From NCBI RefSeq assembly GCF_018449475.1, contig NZ_JAHCQH010000025.1, positions 1-64,000 on the forward strand: DNA of 64,000 nt. Direction: 5' to 3'. The position numbers and the translations under genes are program-made. This DNA is from Ancylobacter radicis (GTDB lineage Bacteria; Pseudomonadota; Alphaproteobacteria; Rhizobiales; Xanthobacteraceae). Numbering within the stretch: the first letter of the stretch is position 1; each line of letters begins with the position of its first letter. This document shows positions 16,686-25,181 of the stretch, in pieces. The notes beneath the pieces are model-generated. The model was not told the origin of the DNA and did no database searches. It saw only the letters and a program-made list of their open reading frames with translations.

Positions 16686-17512
16686 CACAGTGCGCTCCCG
16701 CCAAGCGGACCGGCCGGAAGCCGCGCGAGGTCGAAACGCTGCACATCCGCCAGCAGTTCGACAAAGGCGCGGGCGCCGAAATGGGCGCAGGTCTCGCCCT
16801 TCTCCGGGCTCGCCTCGGTGGCGTTGCCCATGGCGCCGGAGGGCTGGATATCCTGCGCCATCCAGCCGAAGCCGGCCGGGCTGCCGGCGCGCAGGAAGGC
16901 GAATTCCTGCTCCATGCCGAGCGTTGCCGGCGGGAAGTCGGCGATTTCGCTTGTCCGCACCGTGTCGGGCCGAAAATTCATCATCAGCGAGGTCTCGACC
17001 CCGCCGGCATGGATGCCGTGCTGGCGCTCCTGCGCCGAGAACAGCCCTTCCGGGTAGCCGAAGCGGTGCCAGGAGACGTGCACCGCCAGCATGCCCAGCC
17101 GCGCCCGCAATTCGCGCGCCACGATGTCGATCACCGAGACATTGCCGCCATGCGAGTTGACGATGACCAGCTTGCGCACCCCCGCGCGATGCACGCTCTC
17201 GCCGATCTCGGTCCAGGCGCGGATCACCGTCTCGGAGGAAAGCGTCAGCGTGCCCGGATAGAAAATATGCTCGTTCGATTTGCCGATCGCCTGCATCGGC
17301 AGGAACACGGCGGGAATATCGTCCGGCAGCAGCCGCGCCACTTCCTTCAGATAGCCCTCGCCGATGAACGCATCGACGCCAACAGGCAGATGCGGCCCGT
17401 GCTGCTCCACCGCCGCCACCGGCAGCACCGCGATCCAGTTCGCGGGATCCCCGGCCTCGAAATCGGTCCAGGTGAGTTCGGTCCAGAAGCGTTTGGGCGG
17501 CATGGTCGGCAT
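16685..17512 (-). CDS. Creatininase-family amidohydrolase
   Basis: 275 residues. Metal-ligand positions of the creatininase/FAPy-deformylase family are visible: E36 and H38 in EQHGPHLP, D47 in VGVDAF, H121 in NSHGGN, and H168/E173 in the HAGGVETS segment. True creatininase has an acidic residue two positions after the NGH histidine; here the motif is HGGN, as in other amide hydrolases of the family, so creatinine is unlikely as substrate. Expected chemistry is metal-dependent hydrolysis of a C-N bond in an amide or formamide. Two ATGs (17512, 17503) are possible; neither has a clear Shine-Dalgarno. Confidence 0.8.
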   Translation of the reverse strand: MPTMPPKRFWTELTWTDFEAGDPANWIAVLPVAAVEQHGPHLPVGVDAFIGEGYLKEVARLLPDDIPAVFLPMQAIGKSNEHIFYPGTLTLSSETVIRAWTEIGESVHRAGVRKLVIVNSHGGNVSVIDIVARELRARLGMLAVHVSWHRFGYPEGLFSAQERQHGIHAGGVETSLMMNFRPDTVRTSEIADFPPATLGMEQEFAFLRAGSPAGFGWMAQDIQPSGAMGNATEASPEKGETCAHFGARAFVELLADVQRFDLARLPAGPLGGSAL

Positions 17513-17537
17513 GTCCGGTTCGTTGAGGACGCGGTTC

Positions 17538-17588
17538 TAGAGCATTTTCCGCGAAAGTTGATCGACTTTCGCGACGAGAAAATACTCC
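17538..17588. repeat. Dispersed palindromic repeat (GAGCATTTTC family)
   Basis: Outer arms GAGCATTTTC (17540-17549) and GAAAATACTC (17578-17587) pair with one mismatch; inner arms CGCGAAAGT (17550-17558) and ACTTTCGCG (17565-17573) pair perfectly around TGATCG. It is related by its GCATTTTC/GAAAATGC arms to the repeat at 55141. It lies between the Rid gene and the creatininase-like gene and may weaken read-through. Confidence 0.7.
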
Positions 17589-17595
17589 AGATTTT

Positions 17596-17985
17596 TCAAT
17601 CCGCCTTCGCCGCTAGCACCTCGACCTCGACCTTGAACTCCGGCCGGGTAAAGCCGGAGACGATCATCAGCGTCGAGGCCGGCGGCGGATCGGCGATGAA
17701 GCGGTCGCGCGCCGCCATATAGCCGGCCATATGGGCGCTGTCGGTGACATAGGCGTTGATGCGCACAATATCGCCCGGCCCCATCCCCGCCTCGGCCAGA
17801 CACGCGGCGATCGTGCGAAAGCAGAGGTCGGCCTGCGCCTCCGCCCCCTCGGGAATCGCATCGTCCGGGGCTATGCCGAGCTGGCCGGAGGTGAGCAGCA
17901 GCCGGGCGCCCGCGCTCACCTCCACCGCATGGCTGTAGCGGGCGAAGGGAGGGCGGACAGTCGAGGGAAGCAGATGGCGGAGCAT
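17596..17985 (-). CDS. Rid (YjgF/YER057c/UK114) family protein, non-canonical active site
   Basis: 129 residues, whole-length Rid fold; the C-terminal KVEVEVLAAK strand aligns with the KIEIEAIA strand of RidA. In RidA Arg105 binds the imine substrate; in my ungapped alignment the equivalent residue is T105 (in PPASTLMIVSG). Without it, classical 2-aminoacrylate deaminase activity is unlikely. Such Rid subfamilies are usually encoded beside catabolic enzymes and are thought to handle other reactive intermediates. It is first on the minus arm of the catabolic island, with the ATG at 17985 facing the importer operon. Confidence 0.8.
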   Translation of the reverse strand: MLRHLLPSTVRPPFARYSHAVEVSAGARLLLTSGQLGIAPDDAIPEGAEAQADLCFRTIAACLAEAGMGPGDIVRINAYVTDSAHMAGYMAARDRFIADPPPASTLMIVSGFTRPEFKVEVEVLAAKAD

Positions 17986-18134
17986 GACCGAAGGCTAGGC
18001 GCCGTGACGGGCTTGCGCAATCGCACATCGCCCACGTCCAAGGTCTATGTGCATCCGTATTAAGCTCGCCTATCATGGCGCCACGGCTTTGCCCTGAAGC
18101 TTCTCACCGCCCTTCGCACCGGATGGAGACATCG

Positions 18135-19142
18135 ATGCGCCTGCGTTTTGTACGCCCGCGTTTTGTCGGGATTCTCGCGACCCTCGCCGCCCTCGTCTTC
18201 GCGGTTCCGGCGCTCGCCGCCGACAAGGTCACCTTCGGCACCAACTGGGTGGCGCAAGCCGAGCATGGCGGCTTCTACCAGGCGGTGGTCGACGGCACCT
18301 ATGCGAAATACGACCTCAACGTCACCATCCTGCCCGGCGGGCCGCAGGCCAATAACCGGCTGCTGCTGCCGGTCGGCAAGATCGACTTCTACATGGGCGC
18401 CAACATGCTGCAGGCGTTCGATTCGGTGAAGGAAGGCATCCCCACCCTCATCGTCGCCGCGCTGTTCCAGAAGGACCCGCAGGTCATCATCGCCCACCCG
18501 GACGTGACCAAGTTCGAGGATCTGAAAACCCGAACCCTGTTCATCTCCAAGGAGGGGCTGGCGAGCTATTATCAGTGGCTGGTGAAGGATTTCGGCTTCT
18601 CCGAGGACCAGGTGAAGCCCTACACGTTCAACGTCGCGCCGTTCCTTGCCGACCCGAACAGCGCGATGCAGGGCTACATCACCTCCGAGCCCTATGCGGT
18701 GGAGAAGGAGGGCAAGTTCAAGCCCTCGCTGTTCCTGCTCGCCGATCAGGGCTTCGACACCTATTCGACGACGATCGAGACCCGCAGCGAACTGGTGAAG
18801 TCGAACCCGGATCTGGTGCAGCGTTTCGTCGATGCCTCGATCATCGGCTGGTACAATTATCTCTATGGCGACAACGCCAAGGCGAACGCGCTGATCAAAA
18901 AAGACAACCCGGAAATGACCGATGAGATGATCGCCTTCTCCATCGCGAAGATGAAGGAATACGGCATCGTCGATTCCGGCGACACCAAGAGCCTCGGCGT
19001 CGGCGCCATGACGGATGCCAAGATGCAGAGCTTCTTCGACAAGATGGTGCGCGCCGGCGTGGTCAGCGGCGACATCGACTACAAGAAGTCCTACACGCTG
19101 CAATTCGTGAACAAGGGCGTGGGCAAGGATCTGGCGAAATAG
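18135..19142 (+). CDS. ABC transporter substrate-binding protein, NMT1/THI5-like
   Basis: 335 residues. Signal peptide about 1-29 (ends ALAADKVTF). The mature start TNWVAQAEHGGFYQAVVDGTY is the hallmark of NMT1-type periplasmic binding proteins, whose relatives bind thiamine pyrimidines, riboflavin, taurine-like sulfonates and other small heterocycles. ATG at 18135 follows GGAG with six-base spacing. It is the first gene of the plus-strand importer-hydrolase operon. The ligand is unknown; the neighbouring deaminase and ureohydrolase suggest a nitrogen-rich ring or guanidino compound. Confidence 0.85.
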   Translation: MRLRFVRPRFVGILATLAALVFAVPALAADKVTFGTNWVAQAEHGGFYQAVVDGTYAKYDLNVTILPGGPQANNRLLLPVGKIDFYMGANMLQAFDSVKEGIPTLIVAALFQKDPQVIIAHPDVTKFEDLKTRTLFISKEGLASYYQWLVKDFGFSEDQVKPYTFNVAPFLADPNSAMQGYITSEPYAVEKEGKFKPSLFLLADQGFDTYSTTIETRSELVKSNPDLVQRFVDASIIGWYNYLYGDNAKANALIKKDNPEMTDEMIAFSIAKMKEYGIVDSGDTKSLGVGAMTDAKMQSFFDKMVRAGVVSGDIDYKKSYTLQFVNKGVGKDLAK

Positions 19143-19205
19143 CCAGTCGCGCGCCGTCGGCGACGCCGGCCCGACACGCGCAAAATCAGGATCAAGACGT
19201 CAGCA

Positions 19206-20117
19206 ATGACCGCTTCGCCTCCCTTTCTCGGCCTGCCCGAGCGCCTCCCGGACGGCCGCCCCCCGCGTGCGGTGATCTTCGGCGCCGGCCATGGCAGCAA
19301 TTATCCCGGCCAGGACAGCAGCGGCTACGCACTGGCGGCTGACGCCATCCGCGCGGCGAGTCAGAGCGAGGCGCCCCTCATCGCGCACTGGGATTTCGAT
19401 CTCGGCGGCCCGTTGTTCAATGGCGGCCCGGTCTGCTGCATCGATACCGGCAATGTCCCCACCACCATGCACGACAATGAGGGCAACCGGGCCCGGATCG
19501 AGGCGAGGACGCGCGAGGTGCTGGCCGTGCCGGCCGTGCCAATCCTGCTGGGCGGCGACGATTCCCTGCCCATTCCCTTCCTCAAGGGCTTTGCCGAGCA
19601 CGGGCCGATCTGGATTCTCCAGATCGACGCCCATATCGACTGGCGCGACGAGCGTTTTGGGGAACGCTACGGCTATTCGAACCCGATGCGCCGAGCAAGC
19701 GAGATGGCCCATGTCGCCGGCATGGTACAGGTCGGCATACGCAGCGTCGGTAGCGCGCGCCTCGCCGAAGTGGAGGCGGCGCAGAGCTATGGCAGCCACC
19801 TCATCACCGCCCGGCAGGTGCACGCCCACGGCGTCGACGCCGCCCTCCGGCATATTCCACACGGCGCGCGGGTCGTTATCACCCTCGACTGCGACGGCCT
19901 CGATCCCGGCATCATGCCGGGGGTGGCGGCGCGCACGCCCGGCGGCCTCACCTACACGCAGGTGATCGACCTGATCGCGGGCGTCGGCGCGCGCGCCCGG
20001 ATCGCCGGATTCGACCTTGTCGAGCTTTATCCTCCGGCCGACATTGACGGCCTGTCGGCCCAGACGGCCGCGCGCCTTATCGTCAATGCGATCGGCACCA
20101 TCGTCCGGCAGGTGTGA
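19206..20117 (+). CDS. Ureohydrolase (agmatinase/arginase) family protein with variant metal site
   Basis: 303 residues with the arginase/agmatinase fold. The DAHID motif (141-145) and D228-C-D230-GLDPGIMPG are intact metal ligands. The first ligand motif, normally GGDHS, reads GGDDS (116-120), so D119 replaces a metal-binding histidine. Family enzymes hydrolyse guanidino groups to urea or, in variants, other C-N bonds. It sits inside the ABC importer operon between the binding protein and the ATPase, so its substrate is presumably what the importer delivers or a product of it. Substrate cannot be assigned to arginine or agmatine from sequence. Confidence 0.82.
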   Translation: MTASPPFLGLPERLPDGRPPRAVIFGAGHGSNYPGQDSSGYALAADAIRAASQSEAPLIAHWDFDLGGPLFNGGPVCCIDTGNVPTTMHDNEGNRARIEARTREVLAVPAVPILLGGDDSLPIPFLKGFAEHGPIWILQIDAHIDWRDERFGERYGYSNPMRRASEMAHVAGMVQVGIRSVGSARLAEVEAAQSYGSHLITARQVHAHGVDAALRHIPHGARVVITLDCDGLDPGIMPGVAARTPGGLTYTQVIDLIAGVGARARIAGFDLVELYPPADIDGLSAQTAARLIVNAIGTIVRQV

Positions 20118-20146
20118 GACGGGCCTACCCGAAACGACGAGAGAGA

Positions 20147-20929
20147 ATGACCCTGTCCTTCACGGAACCCGCCCCCGCTCCTCTGCTCGCGCTTGAAGGC
20201 GTCGGCAAACGCTTTGCCAATACGGTCACCGCGCTGGACGGGCTCGACATGGTGGTACGGCAGGGCGAGTTTCTCTCGCTGCTCGGCCCCTCCGGCTGCG
20301 GCAAGTCGACCGCGCTGCGGCTGATCGCCGGCCTGGCCGACCCCACCGCCGGCCGCATCGCCTGGAACGCGGCGGAGGCGGACCGGCGCTCCATCGGTTT
20401 CGTCTTTCAGGAACCGACGCTGATGCCCTGGGCGAGCGTCTTCAGCAATGTCTTCCTGCCGCTGCGCCTTGCCGGCACCAGCCGCAAGGCGGCCACCCCG
20501 GCCATCGAGGAGGCGCTGGAGATGGTCGGCCTCACCGCCTTTCGCGACGCCTATCCGCGCGAACTGTCCGGCGGCATGAAGATGCGCGTCTCCATCGCCC
20601 GCGCCCTCGTCACCCGCCCGCGCCTGCTGCTGATGGACGAGCCCTTCGCCGCGCTCGACGAGATCACCCGCTTCAAGCTCAATAACGACCTGCTGGAGGT
20701 GTGGCGCCGGCTGGGCTGCACCATCGTCTTCGTCACCCATTCGGTGTTCGAATCGGTGTTCCTCTCCTCGCGCATATTGGTGTTCCGCGCCCGGCCGGGC
20801 CGGATCGCCGCCGAACTGGAGATCGACCCGAACCAGCCGCGCGACGAGGTGTTTCGCACCTCGCCGGAATATGTCGGGCTGTGCCGCGAGGCCTCGAAGG
20901 CGCTCGCCCACGCCATGGAAGCCGGCTAG
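20147..20929 (+). CDS. ABC transporter ATP-binding protein (SsuB/TauB/ThiZ type)
   Basis: 260 residues. Walker A GPSGCGKST, Q-loop FQEPTLMPW, signature LSGGM and Walker B LLLMDEPFAALDE are complete. The FQEPTLMPW form is typical of importers in the nitrate/sulfonate/thiamine-pyrimidine group. ATG at 20147 is preferred to an upstream in-frame ATG at 20114 because it follows GAGAGA and starts the conserved domain. It energises the permease encoded 18 bases downstream. Confidence 0.92.
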   Translation: MTLSFTEPAPAPLLALEGVGKRFANTVTALDGLDMVVRQGEFLSLLGPSGCGKSTALRLIAGLADPTAGRIAWNAAEADRRSIGFVFQEPTLMPWASVFSNVFLPLRLAGTSRKAATPAIEEALEMVGLTAFRDAYPRELSGGMKMRVSIARALVTRPRLLLMDEPFAALDEITRFKLNNDLLEVWRRLGCTIVFVTHSVFESVFLSSRILVFRARPGRIAAELEIDPNQPRDEVFRTSPEYVGLCREASKALAHAMEAG

Positions 20930-20947
20930 GCGGCAGAGGGGCGGGCG

Positions 20948-21727
20948 ATGGAACATTCCCCCTTCCGCTGGCTTCTGCCCCTCGCCGTGCTGGCGCTCGC
21001 GCTGCTCGGCTGGGACCTGATCGTGACCCTCAACAAGCTGCCGCCCTATATCCTGCCGAGCCCGGCTCTGGTGCTGGAGACGCTGGTCAAGGACCATGTG
21101 GTGCTGCTGAACTCCATGCTCGTGACGCTGCGCACCACGGGCATCGCCCTCCTCCTCGCCATGCTCGGCGGGGTGGCGCTGGCGCTGGTCTTCGCCACGT
21201 CGCGCATCATCGAATTCTCGCTGTTCCCGATCGCGGTGATCCTTCAGGTCACGCCGATCATCGCCATTGCCCCGCTGATGCTGATCTATCTCGACACAGA
21301 CACGGCGGTGCTGTTCTGCGCCTGGATCGTCGCCTTCTTCCCGGTGCTCGCCAATACCGCGCTCGGGCTGAAATCGGTCGACCCGAATCTGCGCGACCTG
21401 TTCCGCCTGTCCGGCGCCTCGGCGTGGCAGACGCTGGTGCAGCTCAAACTGCCGACCGCCCTGCCCTATTTCCTTGGCGGCCTGCGCATTGCCGGGGGGC
21501 TGGCGCTGATCGGCGCGGTGGTCGGCGAGATGGCCGCCGGCTCGGCCGGACAGGGCTCGGGCCTCGCCTTCCGCATCGTCGAATCCGCCTATCGGCTCAA
21601 CATTCCCCGCCTGTTCGCCGCGCTGCTGCTGATCTCGTTCTCCGGCATCGTCATCTATGCCGCGCTCAGCCTGCTCTCCTGGCTTGTGCTGCGGCGCTGG
21701 CACGAGAGCGAACTCGGCGGGAGCTGA
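20948..21727 (+). CDS. ABC transporter permease (SsuC/TauC/ThiX type)
   Basis: 259 residues with about six membrane segments and the binding-protein-dependent permease loop (near GLKSVDPNLRDLFRLSGASAW then LPYFLGGLRIAGG), which contacts the ATPase. Family placement agrees with the NMT1-type binding protein and SsuB-type ATPase, giving a complete importer. Confidence 0.92.
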   Translation: MEHSPFRWLLPLAVLALALLGWDLIVTLNKLPPYILPSPALVLETLVKDHVVLLNSMLVTLRTTGIALLLAMLGGVALALVFATSRIIEFSLFPIAVILQVTPIIAIAPLMLIYLDTDTAVLFCAWIVAFFPVLANTALGLKSVDPNLRDLFRLSGASAWQTLVQLKLPTALPYFLGGLRIAGGLALIGAVVGEMAAGSAGQGSGLAFRIVESAYRLNIPRLFAALLLISFSGIVIYAALSLLSWLVLRRWHESELGGS

Positions 21728-21728
21728 C

Positions 21729-23069
21729 ATGCCGGATTCCATCCATCTGCCCTCCGCCCCTCTGCCACCTACCTATGTGCTCGGCGGCGCCCGCGTCCCC
21801 GCCAGCCTCGCGCATGGCATCGCCCCGGCCGACGCCGAAGGGCTGGCGCCGGTCGATATCCTTGTCAGCGAGGGCCGGATCGCCGCCATCGGCGCCGCAC
21901 TTCCGGGGGAGGCGCTTCCGGCCGACGAGCTTCCCCGCCTCGCCTTGGGCGGCGGTCTCGTTCTGCCCGGCCTTGTGGATGTCCACACCCATCTCGACAA
22001 GGCGTTCATCTGGCAGCGGGCGCCCAATCCCGACGGCACATTTGCCGGCGCCCTCCAGGCGGCGGATGCGGACCGGCGCGCCCATTGGAGCGCGAGCGAT
22101 CTGCGCCGGCGCATGGATTTCGCGCTGCGCTGCGCCTATGCGCATGGCACCGTCGCCATCCGCACCCATCTCGATTCGATCGGCCCGCAGACCGCCATCA
22201 GCTGGCCGGTATTCCGCGAGATGCGGGCCATCTGGCAGGGCCGCATCGCGCTTCAGGCGGTGGCGCTCACGCCGATCGATCTGGTGCTGGACGATTCCGA
22301 ATTCCTGCCGCTGCTCGATGCGGTGCGCGGCCATGGCGGCGTGCTGGGCGCCGTCACCTATATGAGCCCCGCCTTGCCCGCCGGGCTCGACCGGCTGTTC
22401 ACCGCGGCCGCGGAACACGGCCTCGATCTTGATTTCCATGTCGACGAGAGCGCCGACCCCGGCGCCCGCTCGCTCGCCCTCATCGCCGAGACCGCGCTGC
22501 GCCACGACTTCGGCGGGCGCATCCTCGCCGGCCATTGCTGCTCGCTGGCCCGGCAGGAGGCGGACGCGGTCGCCCGCACGCTCGACCTCGTCGCCCGCGC
22601 CGGGATCGCCATCGTGTCGCTTCCCCTGTGCAATCTCTATCTGCAGGACCGCCACCCCGGCCGCACCCCGCGCTGGCGCGGCATCACCCTGCTGCACGAG
22701 ATGAAGGCGCGCGGCATTCCCGTGATGGTCGCCAGCGACAATGCGCGCGATCCGTTCTACGCCTATGGCGACCTCGACCTTCTGGAAGTCTACCGCGAGG
22801 CGACGCGCATCGCCCATCTCGACCACCCCTTCGCCGACTGGCCGTCCATCGTGGCGGCGACGCCGGCGGCGCAGATGGGGATCGAGGCCGGGCGTCTGGT
22901 GCCGGGAGCGCCCGCCGACCTCATCCTGTGCCGGGCCCGCAGCCTCAACGAACTGCTCGCCCGCCCGCAGGCCGACCGCCTCGTGCTGCGCGCCGGCCAG
23001 CGGATCGACGCCGCGCCGCCGGACTATGCCGAACTCGATGACCTCACGGGAATGTCGCATGGCCTATGA
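21729..23069 (+). CDS. Cytosine-deaminase-like amidohydrolase
   Basis: 446 residues. Amidohydrolase superfamily TIM barrel with metal ligands HTHLD near residue 87, a DFHVDES segment, GHCCSLA, and SDNARDPF carrying the late catalytic Asp. This set matches the CodA/N-isopropylammelide hydrolase branch, which deaminates ring amino groups of pyrimidines, triazines and related heterocycles. ATG at 21729 overlaps the permease stop region by sharing the tail TGACATG. Substrate is unknown; cytosine is possible, but the importer class suggests something else. Confidence 0.82.
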   Translation: MPDSIHLPSAPLPPTYVLGGARVPASLAHGIAPADAEGLAPVDILVSEGRIAAIGAALPGEALPADELPRLALGGGLVLPGLVDVHTHLDKAFIWQRAPNPDGTFAGALQAADADRRAHWSASDLRRRMDFALRCAYAHGTVAIRTHLDSIGPQTAISWPVFREMRAIWQGRIALQAVALTPIDLVLDDSEFLPLLDAVRGHGGVLGAVTYMSPALPAGLDRLFTAAAEHGLDLDFHVDESADPGARSLALIAETALRHDFGGRILAGHCCSLARQEADAVARTLDLVARAGIAIVSLPLCNLYLQDRHPGRTPRWRGITLLHEMKARGIPVMVASDNARDPFYAYGDLDLLEVYREATRIAHLDHPFADWPSIVAATPAAQMGIEAGRLVPGAPADLILCRARSLNELLARPQADRLVLRAGQRIDAAPPDYAELDDLTGMSHGL

Positions 23070-24474
23070 CATCGCCGCCCTGAAAGCCCGCCTCGACGGC
23101 ATAAGGCTGGAGGAGAACCCGGCGCTGGTGCGCCAGCGCAGCCGCGATTTCTACTGGTACTCGCCAACCCTGAAGCGGCAGCTCGACACGGTCACCGCCG
23201 ACATCGTCGCCTTCGCGACCACGCAGGACGAGGTGCTGACGATTCTCGCCGCCTGCGCCGAGCTCGCCATTCCGGTCACGCCGCGCGGTGCCGGCACCGG
23301 CAATTACGGGCAGGCCATGCCGCTCGCCGGGGGCGTGGTGCTGGACCTGTCCGGCCTCACTCGCATCGTCGAGATCGCGCATGGCCGGGTGCGGGCGGAG
23401 GCCGGCGCGATCATCGCCGATATCGACGCCGCCTGCCGGCCCGGCGGCCAGGAACTGCGCCTTCACCCCTCCACCTACCGCACCGCCTCGATCGGCGGCT
23501 TCATTGCCGGCGGCTCGGGCGGGGTCGGCTCCATCACCTGGGGCGGCCTGCGCGACCTCGGCAACATCATCGGCCTCAAGGTCGCGACCATGGAACCGCA
23601 ACCGCGCATTCTCGCCCTGTCCGGCGAGGAGGTGCAGAAGGTCGCCCATGCCTATGGCACCAACGGCATCATCCTCGAAGTCGAGATGCCGCTCGCCCCG
23701 GCCTTCGAGTGGATCGAGGCGATCATCGGCTTCGACGATTTCGCCCGCGCCGCCGCCTATGCCAATGCGCTGGGCGAACAGGACGCGATGCTGAAGAAGC
23801 TGCTCTCGGTCATCGCCGCACCGCTGCCGCAGACCTATTTCGCCCGTCATCGTCCCTATCTGCCGGCGGGCCAGCACATCGTTCTGGTCATGGTCGCGCC
23901 GATCGCCCGCGCCGCCTTTGACAGCTTCACCGCGCGCTGGGGCGGACGGCTGCTGTTCGATTCCGATGCGGTCGGCACCGAGGACGCCAAGGGCCTGCCC
24001 CCGCTCTATGAGCTTTCCTGGAACCACACCACGCTGCGCGCCCTGCGCCTCGACCCGGCCATCACCTATCTGCAGACGCTCTATCCCTTTCCCAACCAGC
24101 TCGATCTCGCCGCGCGCATCCATGCCGAGCTGGGCGACGAGGTGCCGGCCCATCTCGAATTCGTCCGCTTCGACGGCAAGGTGACCTGCTTCGGCCTGCC
24201 TCTGGTACGCTTTTCCACCGAGGAGCGGCTGGAGGCGATCATCGCCCGTCACGAGGCGATCGGGATTCCGGTGTTCAATCCGCACCGCTACACGCTGGAG
24301 GAAGGCGGCATGAAGCAGACCGATGCGGCGCAACTGGCCTTCAAGCGCGCGGCCGATCCCGCCGGCCTGCTCAATCCCGGCAAGATGATCGCCTGGGACC
24401 AGCCGGATTTCGATTTCGGCGCGGGGCGCACCTATCTGTTCGCCGGCCTCGCCGGCAAAGACGGAGCGCCGTGA
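23059..24474 (+). CDS. FAD-binding oxidoreductase (GlcD/VAO-type)
   Basis: 471 residues; starts inside the last 11 bases of the amidohydrolase gene, so translation is coupled. The PCMH-type FAD domain (about 45-190) shows PRGAGTGNYGQAMPL, LSGLTRIVEI and the HPSTYRTASIGGFIAGGSGG segment. The C-terminal half is the cap/substrate domain, ending with the usual GLLNPGKMI. Such enzymes oxidise 2-hydroxyacids or similar and pass electrons to quinone or oxygen. No His/Cys covalent-FAD residue can be assigned. It probably acts on a product of the upstream hydrolases. Confidence 0.85.
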   Translation: MAYDIAALKARLDGIRLEENPALVRQRSRDFYWYSPTLKRQLDTVTADIVAFATTQDEVLTILAACAELAIPVTPRGAGTGNYGQAMPLAGGVVLDLSGLTRIVEIAHGRVRAEAGAIIADIDAACRPGGQELRLHPSTYRTASIGGFIAGGSGGVGSITWGGLRDLGNIIGLKVATMEPQPRILALSGEEVQKVAHAYGTNGIILEVEMPLAPAFEWIEAIIGFDDFARAAAYANALGEQDAMLKKLLSVIAAPLPQTYFARHRPYLPAGQHIVLVMVAPIARAAFDSFTARWGGRLLFDSDAVGTEDAKGLPPLYELSWNHTTLRALRLDPAITYLQTLYPFPNQLDLAARIHAELGDEVPAHLEFVRFDGKVTCFGLPLVRFSTEERLEAIIARHEAIGIPVFNPHRYTLEEGGMKQTDAAQLAFKRAADPAGLLNPGKMIAWDQPDFDFGAGRTYLFAGLAGKDGAP

Positions 24475-25061
24475 TGCGGGTACTCCTCGTCTATTGCCAT
24501 CCGGTGGCCGAGAGCTTCAACGCCGCCGTACGCGATGCGGCCCTGCGCGGACTTCAGCGCGCCGGCCACGCGGTCGACCTGCTCGACCTTTATGCCGAAG
24601 GCTTCGACCCGGTGATGAGCCGCAAGGAGCGGCTCGGCTACCACACGCCCGGCCAGAACGCGCTGCCGGTCGCCGATGACCTCGCCCGGGTGAAGCGCGC
24701 CGAGGCGCTGGTCATCGTCGCGCCGACCTGGTGGTACGGCCCCCCCGCCATGCTCAAGGGCTGGCTCGACCGCGTGCTGGTGCCGCACGAGACTTTCGGC
24801 ATGCCGCAGCCGCTGCGCCCGTTGGAACGCCGGCTTACCAATATCCGCCTGCTGGCCGCCGTCAGCACGCTCGGCTCCCCCTGGTACTGGTGGCTCTGGG
24901 TGGGCCAGCCGGGCCGCCGAATCATCATGGAAGGGGTCGGCGGCATCATCCATCCACGGGCCCAAAAGCTCTGGCTCGCCTTGCACAGCATGGATTCGGC
25001 GAGCGCCGCCAAGCGGGCCGCTTTCCTCGCCAAGGTGGAAGCGCGCTTCGCCGCCCTCTAG
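24474..25061 (+). CDS. NAD(P)H-dependent flavodoxin-fold oxidoreductase (NQO1/MdaB-like)
   Basis: 195 residues. N-terminal MRVLLVYCHPVAESFN and the APTWWYGPPAMLKGW segment are classic for the FMN/FAD quinone reductase family (flavodoxin_2). Start ATG at 24474 shares a base with the previous stop (TGATG). It is the last gene of the importer operon. It could recycle quinone reduced by the FAD oxidase or reduce an intermediate. A MarR regulator follows after 120 bases, a frequent pairing. Confidence 0.85.
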   Translation: MRVLLVYCHPVAESFNAAVRDAALRGLQRAGHAVDLLDLYAEGFDPVMSRKERLGYHTPGQNALPVADDLARVKRAEALVIVAPTWWYGPPAMLKGWLDRVLVPHETFGMPQPLRPLERRLTNIRLLAAVSTLGSPWYWWLWVGQPGRRIIMEGVGGIIHPRAQKLWLALHSMDSASAAKRAAFLAKVEARFAAL

Positions 25062-25181
25062 GCAGAGGCGATATTTTCCAGAAACTTTGACGGCGAAGCG
25101 GTTTACAGCCATGCTCCTGTCACGGCACAGCGTTTGATTGGTTCGTCGAACGAAGGCCGCGATCCTAAGGCGGGGGCGCCC

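Noticed and set aside
18013-18020. Perfect palindrome TTGCGCAA in the divergent region between the Rid gene and the importer operon, considered as a MarR operator.
   Set aside because: Eight bases is short, the sequence is common by chance in high-GC DNA, and no second copy is present to support it.
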